NCBI GenBank assembly: GCA_032622095.1
Contig: CP136068.1
Coordinates: 62,458,025-62,522,024 of the forward strand
From: Siphonodentalium dalli
Taxonomy: Eukaryota > Mollusca > Scaphopoda > Gadilida > Siphonodentaliidae
Reading direction: 5' to 3'
DNA: 64,000 nucleotides
Shown: in pieces, positions 40,282 to 51,579 of the stretch
Layout of the letters: every line of letters begins with the position of its first letter
How positions within the stretch are numbered: the first letter of the stretch is position 1
Program-made: the position numbers and the translations under genes
Notes under the pieces: model-generated
Told to the model about the DNA's origin: nothing
Seen by the model: the letters and a program-made list of their open reading frames with translations, nothing else
Database searches by the model: none

Positions 40282-41512
40282 GCCTGTCCACTCTTATATG
40301 AGTTCCTCCTTGTCCACTCTTATATGAGTTGCTCCCTGTCCATTCTTTTATGAGTTGCTCCCTGTCCACTCAAATATGAGTTCCTCCCTGACCACTATTA
40401 TATGTGTTCCTGCATGTCCACTCTTATATGAGTTCCTCCCAGTCCACTCTTATGAGTTCCTCCCTGTCCACTCTTATATGAGTTTCTCCATGTCCACTCT
40501 TATGTGAGTTCCTCCCTGACCACTGTTATGAGTTCCAGCCTGTCCACTCTTATATGAGTTCCTCCCTGACCACTCTTATATGAGTTCCTGCCTGTCCACT
40601 CTTATATGAGTTCCCCCTGTCTACTCTTATGAGTTCCTCCCTGTCCACTCTTATATGAGTTTCCCCTGTCCACTCTTATATGAGTTCCTCATTTCCACTC
40701 TTATATGAGTTCCTCCCAGTCCACTCTTATATGAGTTGCTGCCTGTGCACTATTATATGAGTCCCAGCCTGTCCACTCGTATATGAGTTTCCCCCTGTCC
40801 ACTCTTGTGAGTTCCCCATTGTCCACTCGTATATGAGTTGCTGCCTGTCCACTATTATATGAGTTCCAGTCTGTCCACTCTTATATGAGTTCCTCATTTT
40901 CCACTCGTATATGAGTTCCTCATTTTCCACTCTTATATGAGTTCCTCCCAGTCCACTCTTATATGAGTTGCTGCCTGTCCACTATTATATGAGTCCCAGC
41001 CTGTCCACTCTTGTGTGAATTCCTGCATGTCCACTCTTATATGAGTTCTTCCCTGTCCACTCTTATATGAGTTCCTCCCTGTCCACTCTTATATGAGTTC
41101 CTCCCTGTCCACTCTTATATGAGTTCCTGCCTGTCCACTCTTATATGAGTTGCTGCCTGTCCACTCTTATATAAGTTCCTCCCTGTCCACTCTTATATTA
41201 GTTCCTCCCTGTCCACTCATATATTAGTTTATCCCTGTCCTCTCTTATATAAGATCCTCCCTGTCCACTCTTATATATATATGTTTATTTCCTCCAATTC
41301 AGTTCCTCCCTGTCCACTCTTATGAGTTGCTGACTGTCCACTCTTATATGAGTTCCTCCTTGTCCACTCCTATATGAGTTGCTGCCTGCCACTATTATAT
41401 GAGTTCATCCATGTCCACTCTTATATGAGTTTATGTCTGTACACTCTTATATGAGTTCCTCCCTGTCCATTCTTATATGAGTTGCTGAGTGTCCACTCTT
41501 ATATCAGTTCCT
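40282..41512 (+). repeat. HOR-D unit 1 (about 1.23 kb)
   Basis: First of five consecutive units of about 1.23 kb. Markers are CACTCAAATATG, the TTTCCCCTG and TCATTTCC monomers, TTGTGTGAATTCC, and near the end an AT-rich insert at 41271-41306. The next unit repeats it at 1,230-1,231 bp. A repeat-derived 67-codon open frame on the minus strand (40727-40930) recurs unchanged at 41957 and 44416. Confidence 0.85.
41271..41306 (+). repeat. AT-rich non-monomer insert, copy 1
   Basis: After a normal CTGTCCACTC the expected TTATATGAG is replaced by an extended (TA) run, then TGTTTATTTCC, then CCAATTCAG, before the array resumes with TTCCTCC. The resulting unit is 49 bp instead of 26. This is the only sequence class in the window that is not a simple point, AT-indel or truncation variant of the monomer. 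Copies lie at 42501-42536, 43729-43764 and 44960-44995. Confidence 0.9.
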
Positions 41513-42742
41513 GCCTGTCCACTCTTATATGAGTTCCTCCTTGTCCACTCTTATATGAGTTGCTCCCTGTCCATTCTTTTATGAGTTGCTCCCTGTCCAC
41601 TCAAATATGAGTTCCTCCCTGACCACTATTATATGTGTTCCTGCATGTCCACTCTTATATGAGTTCCTCCCAGTCCACTCTTATGAGTTCCTCCCTGTCC
41701 ACTCTTATATGAGTTTCTCCATGTCCACTCTTATATGAGTTCCTCCCTGACCACTCTTATGAGTTCCAGCCTGTCCACTCTTATATGAGTTCCCCCTGAC
41801 CACTCTTATATGAGTTCCTGCCTGTCCACTCTTATATGAGTTCCCCCTGTCTACTCTTATGAGTTCCTCCCTGTCCACTCTTATATGAGTTTCCCCTGTC
41901 CACTCTTATATGAGTTCCTCATTTCCACTCTTATATGAGTTCCTCCCAGTCCACTCTTATATGAGTTGCTGCCTGTGCACTATTATATGAGTCCCAGCCT
42001 GTCCACTCGTATATGAGTTTCCCCCTGTCCACTCTTGTGAGTTCCCCATTGTCCACTCGTATATGAGTTGCTGCCTGTCCACTATTATATGAGTTCCAGT
42101 CTGTCCACTCTTATATGAGTTCCTCATTTTCCACTCGTATATGAGTTCCTCATTTTCCACTCTTATATGAGTTCCTCCCAGTCCACTCTTATATGAGTTG
42201 CTGCCTGTCCACTATTATATGAGTCCCAGCCTGTCCACTCTTGTGTGAATTCCTGCATGTCCACTCTTATATGAGTTCTTCCCTGTCCACTCTTATATGA
42301 GTTCCTCCCTGTCCACTCTTATATGAGTTCCTCCCTGTCCACTCTTATATGAGTTCCTGCCTGTCCACTCTTATATGAGTTGCTGCCTGTCCACTCTTAT
42401 ATAAGTTCCTCCCTGTCCACTCTTATATTAGTTCCTCCCTGTCCACTCATATATTAGTTTATCCCTGTCCTCTCTTATATGAGATCCTCCCTGTCCACTC
42501 TTATATATATATGTTTATTTCCTCCAATTCAGTTCCTCCCTGTCCACTCTTATGAGTTGCTGACTGTCCACTCTTATATGAGTTCCTCCTTGTCCACTCC
42601 TATATGAGTTGCTGCCTGCCACTATTATATGAGTTCATCCATGTCCACTCTTATATGAGTTTATGTCTGTACACTCTTATATGAGTTCCTCCCTGTCCAT
42701 TCTTATATGAGTTGCTGAGTGTCCACTCTTATATCAGTTCCT
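41513..42742 (+). repeat. HOR-D unit 2 (1,230 bp)
   Basis: Near-identical to unit 1, with the AT-rich insert at 42501-42536. It ends where unit 3 switches to a different monomer order (CCAATCTTATATGAGTTG near 42750). Confidence 0.85.
42501..42536 (+). repeat. AT-rich non-monomer insert, copy 2
   Basis: Identical by eye to copy 1, 1,230 bp downstream of it and in the same monomer context. Confidence 0.9.
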
Positions 42743-43970
42743 GCCTGTCCAATCTTATATGAGTTGCTGCCTGCCACTATTATATGAGTTCATCCATGTC
42801 CACTCTTATATGAGATGCTGTCTGTCCACTCTTATATGAGTTCCTCCCTGTCCACTCTTATATGATTTGGACCTGTATACTCTTATATGAGTTCCTCCCT
42901 GTCCACTCTTATATGAGTTCCTGCATGTCCACTCTTATATAAGTCCCAGCCTGTCCACTCTTATATGAATTCCTGCATGTCCACTCTTATATGAGTTCTT
43001 CCCTGTCCACTCTGATATGAGTTCCTCCCTGTCAACTCTTATGAGTTCCTCCATGTACACTGTTATATGAGTTCCTGCCTGTCCACTCTTATATGAGTTG
43101 CTGCCTGTCCACTCTTATATGAGTTCCTCCCTGTCCACTCTTATATTAGTTCCTCCCTGTCCACTCTTATATTAGTTCCTCCCTGTCCAATCTTATATTA
43201 GTTCCTCCCTGTACACTCATATATTAATTCCACCCTGTCCTCTCTTATATGAGTTCCTCCCTGTCCACTCTTATATGAGTTGCTGCCTGTCCACTCGTAT
43301 ATGAGTTTCAGCCTGTCCACTCTTATGAGTTCCTCCATGTCCACTCTTATGAGTTCCTCACTGTCCACTCTTATATGAGTTCCTCCCTGTCCACTCTTAT
43401 GAGTTCCAGCCTGTCCACTCTTATATGAGTTCCTCCCTGTCCACTCTTATATTAGTTCCTCCCTGTCCACTCTTATATTAGTTCCTCCCTGTCCACTCTT
43501 ATATTAGTTCCTCCCAGTCCACTCTTATGAGTTCCTCCCTGTCCACTCTTATATGAGTTTCTCCATGTCCACTCTTATATGAGTTCCTCCCTGACCACTC
43601 TTATGAGTTCCAGCCTGTCCACTCTTATATAAGTTCCTCCCTGTCCACTCTTATATTAGTTCCTCCCTGTCCACTCATATATTAGTTTATCCCTGTCCTC
43701 TCTTATATGAGATCCTCCCTGTCCACTCTTATATATATATGTTTATTTCCTCCAATTCAGTTCCTCCCTGTCCACTCTTATGAGTTGCTGACTGTCCACT
43801 CTTATATGAGTTCCTCCTTGTCCACTCCTATATGAGTTGCTGCCTGCCACTATTATATGAGTTCATCCATGTCCACTCTTATATGAGTTTATGTCTGTAC
43901 ACTCTTATATGAGTTCCTCCCTGTCCATTCTTATATGAGTTGCTGAGTGTCCACTCTTATATCAGTTCCT
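42743..43970 (+). repeat. HOR-D unit 3, alternative type (1,228 bp)
   Basis: Shares the 3' part and AT-rich insert (43729-43764) of units 1 and 2. Its first kilobase is different: GATTTGGACCTG, TATAAGTCCC, then a run of TATATTAG monomers. This alternative type recurs from about 45202, 2,459 bp later, so units 2+3 and 4+5 form a dimeric higher unit. Confidence 0.82.
43729..43764 (+). repeat. AT-rich non-monomer insert, copy 3
   Basis: Same insert, 1,228 bp after copy 2, within the alternative HOR-D unit. Presence in both unit types shows that the insertion predates the split between them, or was spread by exchange. Confidence 0.9.
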
Positions 43971-45201
43971 GCCTGTCCACTCTTATATGAGTTCCTCCTT
44001 GTCCACTCTTATATGAGTTGCTCCCTGTCCATTCTTTTATGAGTTGCTCCCTGTCCACTCAAATATGAGTTCCTCCCTGACCACTATTATATGTGTTCCT
44101 GCATGTCCACTCTTATATGAGTTCCTCCCAGTCCACTCTTATGAGTTCCTCCCTGTCCACTCTTATATGAGTTTCTCCACGTCCACTCTTATATGAGTTC
44201 CTCCCAGACCACTCTTATGAGTTCCAGCCTGTCCACTCTTATATGAGTTCCCCCCTGACCACTCTTATATGAGTTCCTGCCTGTCCACTCTTATATGAGT
44301 TCCCCCTGTCTACTCTTATGAGTTCCTCCCTGTCCACTCTTATATGAGTTTCCCCTGTCCACTCTTATATGAGTTCCTCATTTCCACTCTTATATGAGTT
44401 CCTCCCAGTCCACTCTTATATGAGTTGCTGCCTGTGCACTATTATATGAGTCCCAGCCTGTCCACTCGTATATGAGTTTCCCCCTGTCCACTCTTGTGAG
44501 TTCCCCATTGTCCACTCGTATATGAGTTGCTGCCTGTCCACTATTATATGAGTTCCAGTCTGTCCACTCTTATATGAGTTCCTCATTTTCCACTCGTATA
44601 TGAGTTCCTCATTTTCCACTCTTATATGAGTTCCTCCCAGTCCACTCTTATATGAGTTGCTGCCTGTCCACTATTATATGAGTCCCAGCCTGTCCACTCT
44701 TGTGTGAATTCCTGCATGTCCACTCTTATATGAGTTCTTCCCTGTCCACTCTTATATGAGTTCCTCCCTGTCCACTCTTATATGAGTTCCTCCCTGTCCA
44801 CTCTTATATGAGTTCCTGCCTGTCCACTCTTATATGAGTTGCTGCCTGTCCACTCTTATATAAGTTCCTCCCTGTCCACTCTTATATTAGTTCCTCCCTG
44901 TCCACTCATATATTAGTTTATCCCTGTCCTCTCTTATATGAGATCCTCCCTGTCCACTCTTATATATATATGTTTATTTCCTCCAATTCAGTTCCTCCCT
45001 GTCCACTCTTATGAGTTGCTGACTGTCCACTCTTATATGAGTTCCTCCTTGTCCACTCCTATATGAGTTGCTGCCTGCCACTATTATATGAGTTCATCCA
45101 TGTCCACTCTTATATGAGTTTATGTCTGTACACTCTTATATGAGTTCCTCCCTGTCCATTCTTATATGAGTTGCTGAGTGTCCACTCTTATATCAGTTAC
45201 T
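43971..45201 (+). repeat. HOR-D unit 4 (1,231 bp)
   Basis: Same type as units 1 and 2, 2,459 bp after unit 2, with the AT-rich insert at 44960-44995. Substitutions against unit 2 include CTCCACGTCC near 44178 and CTCCCAGACC near 44203. Confidence 0.85.
44960..44995 (+). repeat. AT-rich non-monomer insert, copy 4
   Basis: Same insert, 1,231 bp after copy 3. No further copy is seen to the right, so the insert marks HOR-D only. Confidence 0.9.
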
Positions 45202-46240
45202 GCCTGTCCAATCTTATATGAGTTGCTGCCTGCCACTATTATATGAGTTCATCCATGTCCACTCTTATATGAGATGCTGTCTGTCCACTCTTATATGAGT
45301 TCCTCCCTGTCCACTCTTATATGATTTGGACCTGTATACTCTTATATGAGTTCCTCCCTGTCCACTCTTATATGAGTTCCTGCATGTCCACTCTTATATA
45401 AGTCCCAGCCTGTCCACTCTTATATGAATTCCTGCATGTCCACTCTTATATGAGTTCTTCCCTGTCCACTCTGATATGAGTTCCTCCCTGTCAACTCTTA
45501 TGAGTTCCTCCATGTACACTGTTATATGAGTTCCTGCCTGTCCACTCTTATATGAGTTGCTGCCTGTCCACTCTTATATGAGTTCCTCCCTGTCCACTCT
45601 TATATTAGTTCCTCCCTGTCCACTCTTATATTAGTTCCTCCCTGTCCAATCTTATATTAGTTCCTCCCTGTAAACTCATATATTAATTCCACCCTGTCCT
45701 CTCTTATATGAGTTCCTCCCTGTCCACTCTTATATGAGTTGCTGCCTGTCCACTCGTATATGAGTTTCAGCCTGTCCACTCTTATGAGTTCTTCCATGTC
45801 CACTCTTATGAGTTCCTCCCTGTCCACTCTTATATGAGTTCCTCCCTGTCCACTCTTATGAGTTCCAGCCTGTCCACTCTTATGAGTTCCAGCCTGTCCA
45901 CTCTTATATGAGTTCCTCCCTGTCCACTCTTATATTAGTTCCTCCCTGTCCACTCTTATATTAGTTCCTCCCTGTCCACTCTTATATTAGTTCCTCCCAG
46001 TCCACTCTTATGAGTTCCTCCCTGTCCACTCTTATATGAGTTTCTCCATGTCCACTCTTATATGAGTTCCTCCCTGACCACTCTTATGAGTTCCAGCCTG
46101 TCCACTCTTATATGAGTTCCTCCTGACCACTCTTATATGAGTTCCTGCCTGTCCACTCTTATATGAGTTCCCCCTGTCTACTCTTATGAGTTCCTCCCTG
46201 TCCACTCTTATATGAGTTTCCCCTGTCCACTCTTATATGA
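45202..46240 (+). repeat. HOR-D unit 5, alternative type, without insert
   Basis: Repeats unit 3 at 2,459 bp up to about 46080. There it turns into TTCCTCCTGACC and TTTCCCCTG monomers shared with HOR-E instead of reaching an AT-rich insert. It is the right edge of HOR-D. Confidence 0.8.
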
Positions 46241-47671
46241 GTTCCTCATTTCCACTCTTATATGAGTTCCTCCCAGTCCACTCTTATATGAGTTGCTGCC
46301 TGTGCACTATTATATGAGTCCCAGCCTGTCCACTCTTATATGAATTCCTGCATGTCCACTCTTATATGAGTTCTTCCCTGTCCACTCTTATATGATTTCC
46401 TCCCTGTCAACTCTTATGAGTTCCTCCCTGTACACTGCTATATGAGTTCCTGCCTGTCCACTCTTATATGAGTTCCTGCCTGTCCACTCTCATATGAGTT
46501 CCTGCCTGTCCACTCTTATATGGGTTCCTACCTGTCCACTCTTATATGAGTTCCTCCCTGTCCACTCTTATATGAGTTCCTCCCTGTCCACTCTTATATG
46601 AGTTCCTCCCTGTCCTCTCTTATATGAGTTCCTCCCTGTCCACTCTTATATTAGTTCCTCCCTGTACACTCATATATTAGTTCCTCCCTGTCCTCTCTTA
46701 TATGAGTTCCTCCCTGTCCACTCTTATATGAGTTGCTGCCTGTTCACTCGTATATGAGTTCCAGCCTGTCCACTCTTATGAGTTCCTCCATGTCCACTCT
46801 TATGAGTTCCTCCCTGTCCACTCTTATATGAGTTCCTGCCTGTCCACTCTTATGAGTTCCAGCCTGTCCACTCTTATGAGTTCCAGCCTGTACACTCTTA
46901 TATGAGTTCCTCCCTGTCGACTCTTATATTAGTTCCTCCCTGTCCACTCTTATATTAGTTCCTCCCTGTTCACTCCTATATTAGTTCCTCCCTGTCCACT
47001 CTTATATTAGTTCCTCCATGTCCACTCTTATATTAGTTCCTCCCTGTCCACTCTTATATTCGTTCCTCCATGTACACTCATATATTAGTTCCTCCCTGTC
47101 CTCTCTTATTAGTTCCTCCCTGTCCACTATTATATGAGTTGCTGCCTGTCCACTCGTATATGAGTTCCAGCCTGTCCACTCGTATATGAGTTCCAGCCTG
47201 TCCACTCTTATATGAGTTCCTGCCTGTCCACTCTTATATGAGTTCCTGCCTGTCCACTCTTATGAGTTCCTCCATGTCCACTCTTATGACTTCCTCCCTG
47301 TCCACTCTTATAAGTTCCTCCCTGTCCACTCGTATATGAGTTCCTGCCTGTCCACTCTTATATGAGTTCCAGCCTGTCCACTCTTATATGAGTTCCTCCT
47401 GACCACTCTTATATGAGTTCCTGCCTGTCCACTCTTATATGAGTTCCCCCTGTATACTCTTATGAGTTCCTCCCTGTCCACTCTTATATGAGTTTCCCCT
47501 GTCCACTCTTATATGAGTTCCTCATTTCCACTCTTATATGAGTTCCTCCCAGTCCACTCTTATATGAGTTGCTGCCTGTGCACTATTATATGAGTCCCAG
47601 CCTGTCCACTCTTATATGAATTCCTGCATGTCCACTCTTATATGAGTTCTTCCCTGTCCACTCTTATATGA
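46241..47671 (+). repeat. HOR-E copy 1 (1,431 bp)
   Basis: Begins with a GTTCCTCATTTCC monomer. The corresponding monomer of copy 2 is at 47672. Other anchors at 1,431 bp: TCATATGAG at 46490 and 47921, and identical minus-strand open frames at 47002 and 48433. An internal offset of 1,276 bp also exists (GTTCCTCATTTCC at 46241 and 47517), so the unit itself starts and ends with related monomers. That would favour the exchange which duplicated it. Confidence 0.87.
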
Positions 47672-49102
47672 GTTCCTCATTTCCACTCTTATATGAGTTC
47701 CTCCCAGTCCACTCTTATATGAGTTGCTGCCTGTGCACTATTATATGAGTCCCAGCCTGTCCACTCTTATATGAATTCCTGCATGTCCACTCTTATATGA
47801 GTTCTTCCCTGTCCACTCTTATATGATTTCCTCCCTGTCAACTCTTATGAGTTCCTCCCTGTACACTGCTATATGAGTTCCTGCCTGTCCACTCTTATAT
47901 GAGTTCCTGCCTGTCCACTCTCATATGAGTTCCTGCCTGTCCACTCTTATATGGGTTCCTACCTGTCCACTCTTATATGAGTTCCTCCCTGTCCACTCTT
48001 ATATGAGTTCCTCCCTGTCCACTCTTATATGAGTTCCTCCCTGTCCTCTCTTATATGAGTTCCTCCCTGTCCACTCTTATATTAGTTCCTCCCTGTACAC
48101 TCATATATTAGTTCCTCCCTGTCCTCTCTTATATGAGTTCCTCCCTGTCCACTCTTATATGAGTTGCTGCCTGTTCACTCGTATATGAGTTCCAGCCTGT
48201 CCACTCTTATGAGTTCCTCCATGTCCACTCTTATGAGTTCCTCCCTGTCCACTCTTATATGAGTTCCTGCCTGTCCACTCTTATGAGTTCCAGCCTGTCC
48301 ACTCTTATGAGTTCCAGCCTGTACACTCTTATATGAGTTCCTCCCTGTCGACTCTTATATTAGTTCCTCCCTGTCCACTCTTATATTAGTTCCTCCCTGT
48401 TCACTCCTATATTAGTTCCTCCCTGTCCACTCTTATATTAGTTCCTCCATGTCCACTCTTATATTAGTTCCTCCCTGTCCACTCTTATATTCGTTCCTCC
48501 ATGTACACTCATATATTAGTTCCTCCCTGTCCTCTCTTATTAGTTCCTCCCTGTCCACTATTATATGAGTTGCTGCCTGTCCACTCGTATATGAGTTCCA
48601 GCCTGTCCACTCGTATATGAGTTCCAGCCTGTCCACTCTTATATGAGTTCCTGCCTGTCCACTCTTATATGAGTTCCTGCCTGTCCACTCTTATGAGTTC
48701 CTCCATGTCCACTCTTATGACTTCCTCCCTGTCCACTCTTATAAGTTCCTCCCTGTCCACTCGTATATGAGTTCCTGCCTGTCCACTCTTATATGAGTTC
48801 CAGCCTGTCCACTCTTATATGAGTTCCTCCTGACCACTCTTATATGAGTTCCTGCCTGTCCACTCTTATATGAGTTCCCCCTGTATACTCTTATGAGTTC
48901 CTCCCTGTCCACTCTTATATGAGTTTCCCCTGTCCACTCTTATATGAGTTCCTCATTTCCACTCTTATATGAGTTCCTCCCAGTCCACTCTTATATGAGT
49001 TGCTGCCTGTGCACTATTATATGAGTCCCAGCCTGTCCACTCTTATATGAATTCCTGCATGTCCACTCTTATATGAGTTCTTCCCTGTCCACTCTTATAT
49101 GA
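47672..49102 (+). repeat. HOR-E copy 2 (1,431 bp)
   Basis: Near-identical second copy of 46241-47671. Its right part, from 48132, is at the same time the start of HOR-F copy 1, so HOR-F formed from an array that already held the HOR-E duplication. Confidence 0.87.
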
Positions 49103-51579
49103 TTTCCTCCCTGTCAACTCTTATGAGTTCCTCCCTGTACACTGCTATATGAGTTCCTGCCTGTCCACTCTTATATGAGTTCCTGCCTGTCCACTCTCAT
49201 ATGAGTTCCTGCCTGTCCACTCTTATATGGGTTCCTACCTGTCCACTCTTATATGAGTTCCTCCCTGTCCACTCTTATATGAGTTCCTCCCTGTCCACTC
49301 TTATATGAGTTCCTCCCTGTCCTCTCTTATATGAGTTCCTCCCTGTCCACTCTTATATTAGTTCCTCCCTGTACACTCATATATTAGTTTCTCCCTGTCC
49401 TCTCTTATATGAGTTCCTCCCTGTCCACTCTTATATGAGTTGCTGCCTGTTCACTCGTATATGAGTTCCAGCCTGTCCACTCTTATGAGTTCCTCCATGT
49501 CCACTCTTATGAGTTCCTCCCTGTCCACTCTTATATGAGTTCCTGCCTGTCCACTCTTATGAGTTCCAGCCTGTCCACTCTTATGAGTTCCAGCCTGTCC
49601 ACTCTTATATGAGTTCCTCCCTGTCCGCTCGTATATGAGTTGCTGCCTGTCCACTCGTATATGAGTTCCAGCCTGTCCACTCTTATGAGTTCCTCCATGT
49701 CCACTCTCATGAGTTTCTCCCTGTCCACTCTTATATGAGTTCCTGCCTGTCCACTCTTATGAGTTCCAGCCTGTCCACTCTAATGAGTTCCAGCCTGTCC
49801 ACTCTTATATGAGTTCCTCCCTGTCCACTCTTATATGAGTTCCTCCCTGTCCACTCTTATATTAGTTCCTCCCTGTCCACTCTTATATTAGTTCCTCCCT
49901 GTCCACTCTTATATTAGTTCCTGCCTGTCCACTCTTATATTAGTTCCTCCACGTACACTCATATATTAGTTCCTCCCTGTCCTCTCTTATGAGTTCCTCC
50001 CTGTCCACTATTATATGAGTTGCTGCCTGTCCACTCGTATATGAGTTCCAGCCTGTCCACTCGTATATGAGTTCCAGCCTGTCCACTCTTATATGAGTTC
50101 CTGCATGTCCACTCTCATATGAGTTCCTGCCTGTCCACTCTTATGAGTTCCTCCCTGTCCACTCTTATGAGTTCCTCCCTGTCCACTCTTATATGAGTTC
50201 CTGCCTGTCCACTCTTATATGAGTTCCTGCCTGTCCACTCTTTTATGAGTTCCTCCCTGTCCACTCTTATGTGGTTTCCTGCCTGTCCACTCTTATATGA
50301 GTTCCCCTTGTCCACTCTTATATGAGTTGCTCCCTGTCCATTCTTTTATGAGTTTCTCCATGTCCACTCAAATATGAGTTCCTCCCTGACCACTCTTATA
50401 TGTGTTCCTGCCTGTCCACTCTTATATGAGTTCCTCCCAGTCCACTCTTATGAGTTCCTCCCTGTCCACTCTTATATGAGTTTCTCCATGTCCACTCTTA
50501 TATGAGTTCCTCCCTGACCACTCTTATATGAGTTCCTGCCTGTCCACTCTTATATGAGTTCCCCCTGTCTACTATTATGAGTTCCTCCCTGTCCACTATT
50601 ATATGAGTTCCCCCTGTCCACTCTTATATGAGTTCCTCCATGTCCACTCTTATATGAGTTCCTCCATGTCCAATCTTATATGAGTTGCTGCCTGCCACTC
50701 TTATATGAGTTCATCCATGTCCACTCTTATATGAGTTCCTCCCTGTCCACTCTTATATGAGTTGCTGCATGCCACTATTATATGAGTTCATCCATGTCCA
50801 CTCTTATATGAGTTGCTGTCTGTCCACTCTTATATGAGTTCGTCCCTGTCCACTCTTATATGAGTTGGACCTGTATACTCTTATATGAGTTCCTCCCTGT
50901 CCTCTCTTATATGAGTTGCTGACTGTCCACTCTTATATGAGTTGCTGCATGTCCACTCTTATATGAATTCATCCTTGTCCATTCTTATATGAGTTCCTCC
51001 CTGTCCACTCTTATATGACATCCTGCCTGTCCACTCTTATATGAATTCCTCCTTGTCGACTCTTATATGAGTTCATCCCTGTCCACTCTTATATGAGTTC
51101 CTCACAGTCCACTCTTATATGAGTTCCTCATTGTCCACTCTTATATGAGTCCCTCATTGTCCACTCTTATATGAGTTGCTGCCTGTCCACTCGTATATGA
51201 GTTTCCCCCAGTCCACTCTTGTGAGTTCCCCATTGTCCACTCGTATATGAGTTGCTGCCTGTCCACTATTATATGAGTTCCAGTCTGTCCACTCTTATAT
51301 GAATTCCTGCATGTCCACTCTTATATGAGTTCCTTCCTGTACACTGCTATATGAGTTCCTGCCTGTCCACTCTTATATGAGTTCCTGCCTGTCTACTCTT
51401 ATGAGTTCCAGCCTGTCCACTCTTATGAGTTCCAGCCTGTACACTCTTATATGAGTTCCTCCCTGTCGACTCTTATATTAGTTCCTCCCTGTCCACTCTT
51501 ATATTAGTTCCTCCCTGTTCACTCCTATATTAGTTCCTCCCTGTCCACTCTTATATTAGTTCCTCCATGTCCACTCTTA
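48132..51579 (+). repeat. HOR-F copy 1 (3,448 bp)
   Basis: First of two tandem 3,448-bp units. Repeat-derived minus-strand open frames at 48433, 49451, 49531 and 50115 recur at 51881, 52899, 52979 and 53563, all exactly 3,448 bp later. ACACTGCTAT recurs at 51341 and 54789. The unit has many 24-bp monomers and TATATTAG monomers, plus a GTTGGACCTG marker near 50860. Confidence 0.9.

Noticed and set aside
41271-41306. Transposable-element fragment or promoter (TATA run)
   Set aside because: The insert is only a few tens of bases, with no terminal repeats, target-site duplication or poly(A) tail. A TA-run inside satellite DNA is not evidence of a promoter.
40727-44619. Three identical 67-codon minus-strand open frames (40727, 41957, 44416)
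   Set aside because: Identity follows from duplication of the HOR-D unit. The peptide is a translation of the satellite (NSYKSGQAGTH and RVDREELI motifs from successive frames) and starts and ends at arbitrary variant monomers.
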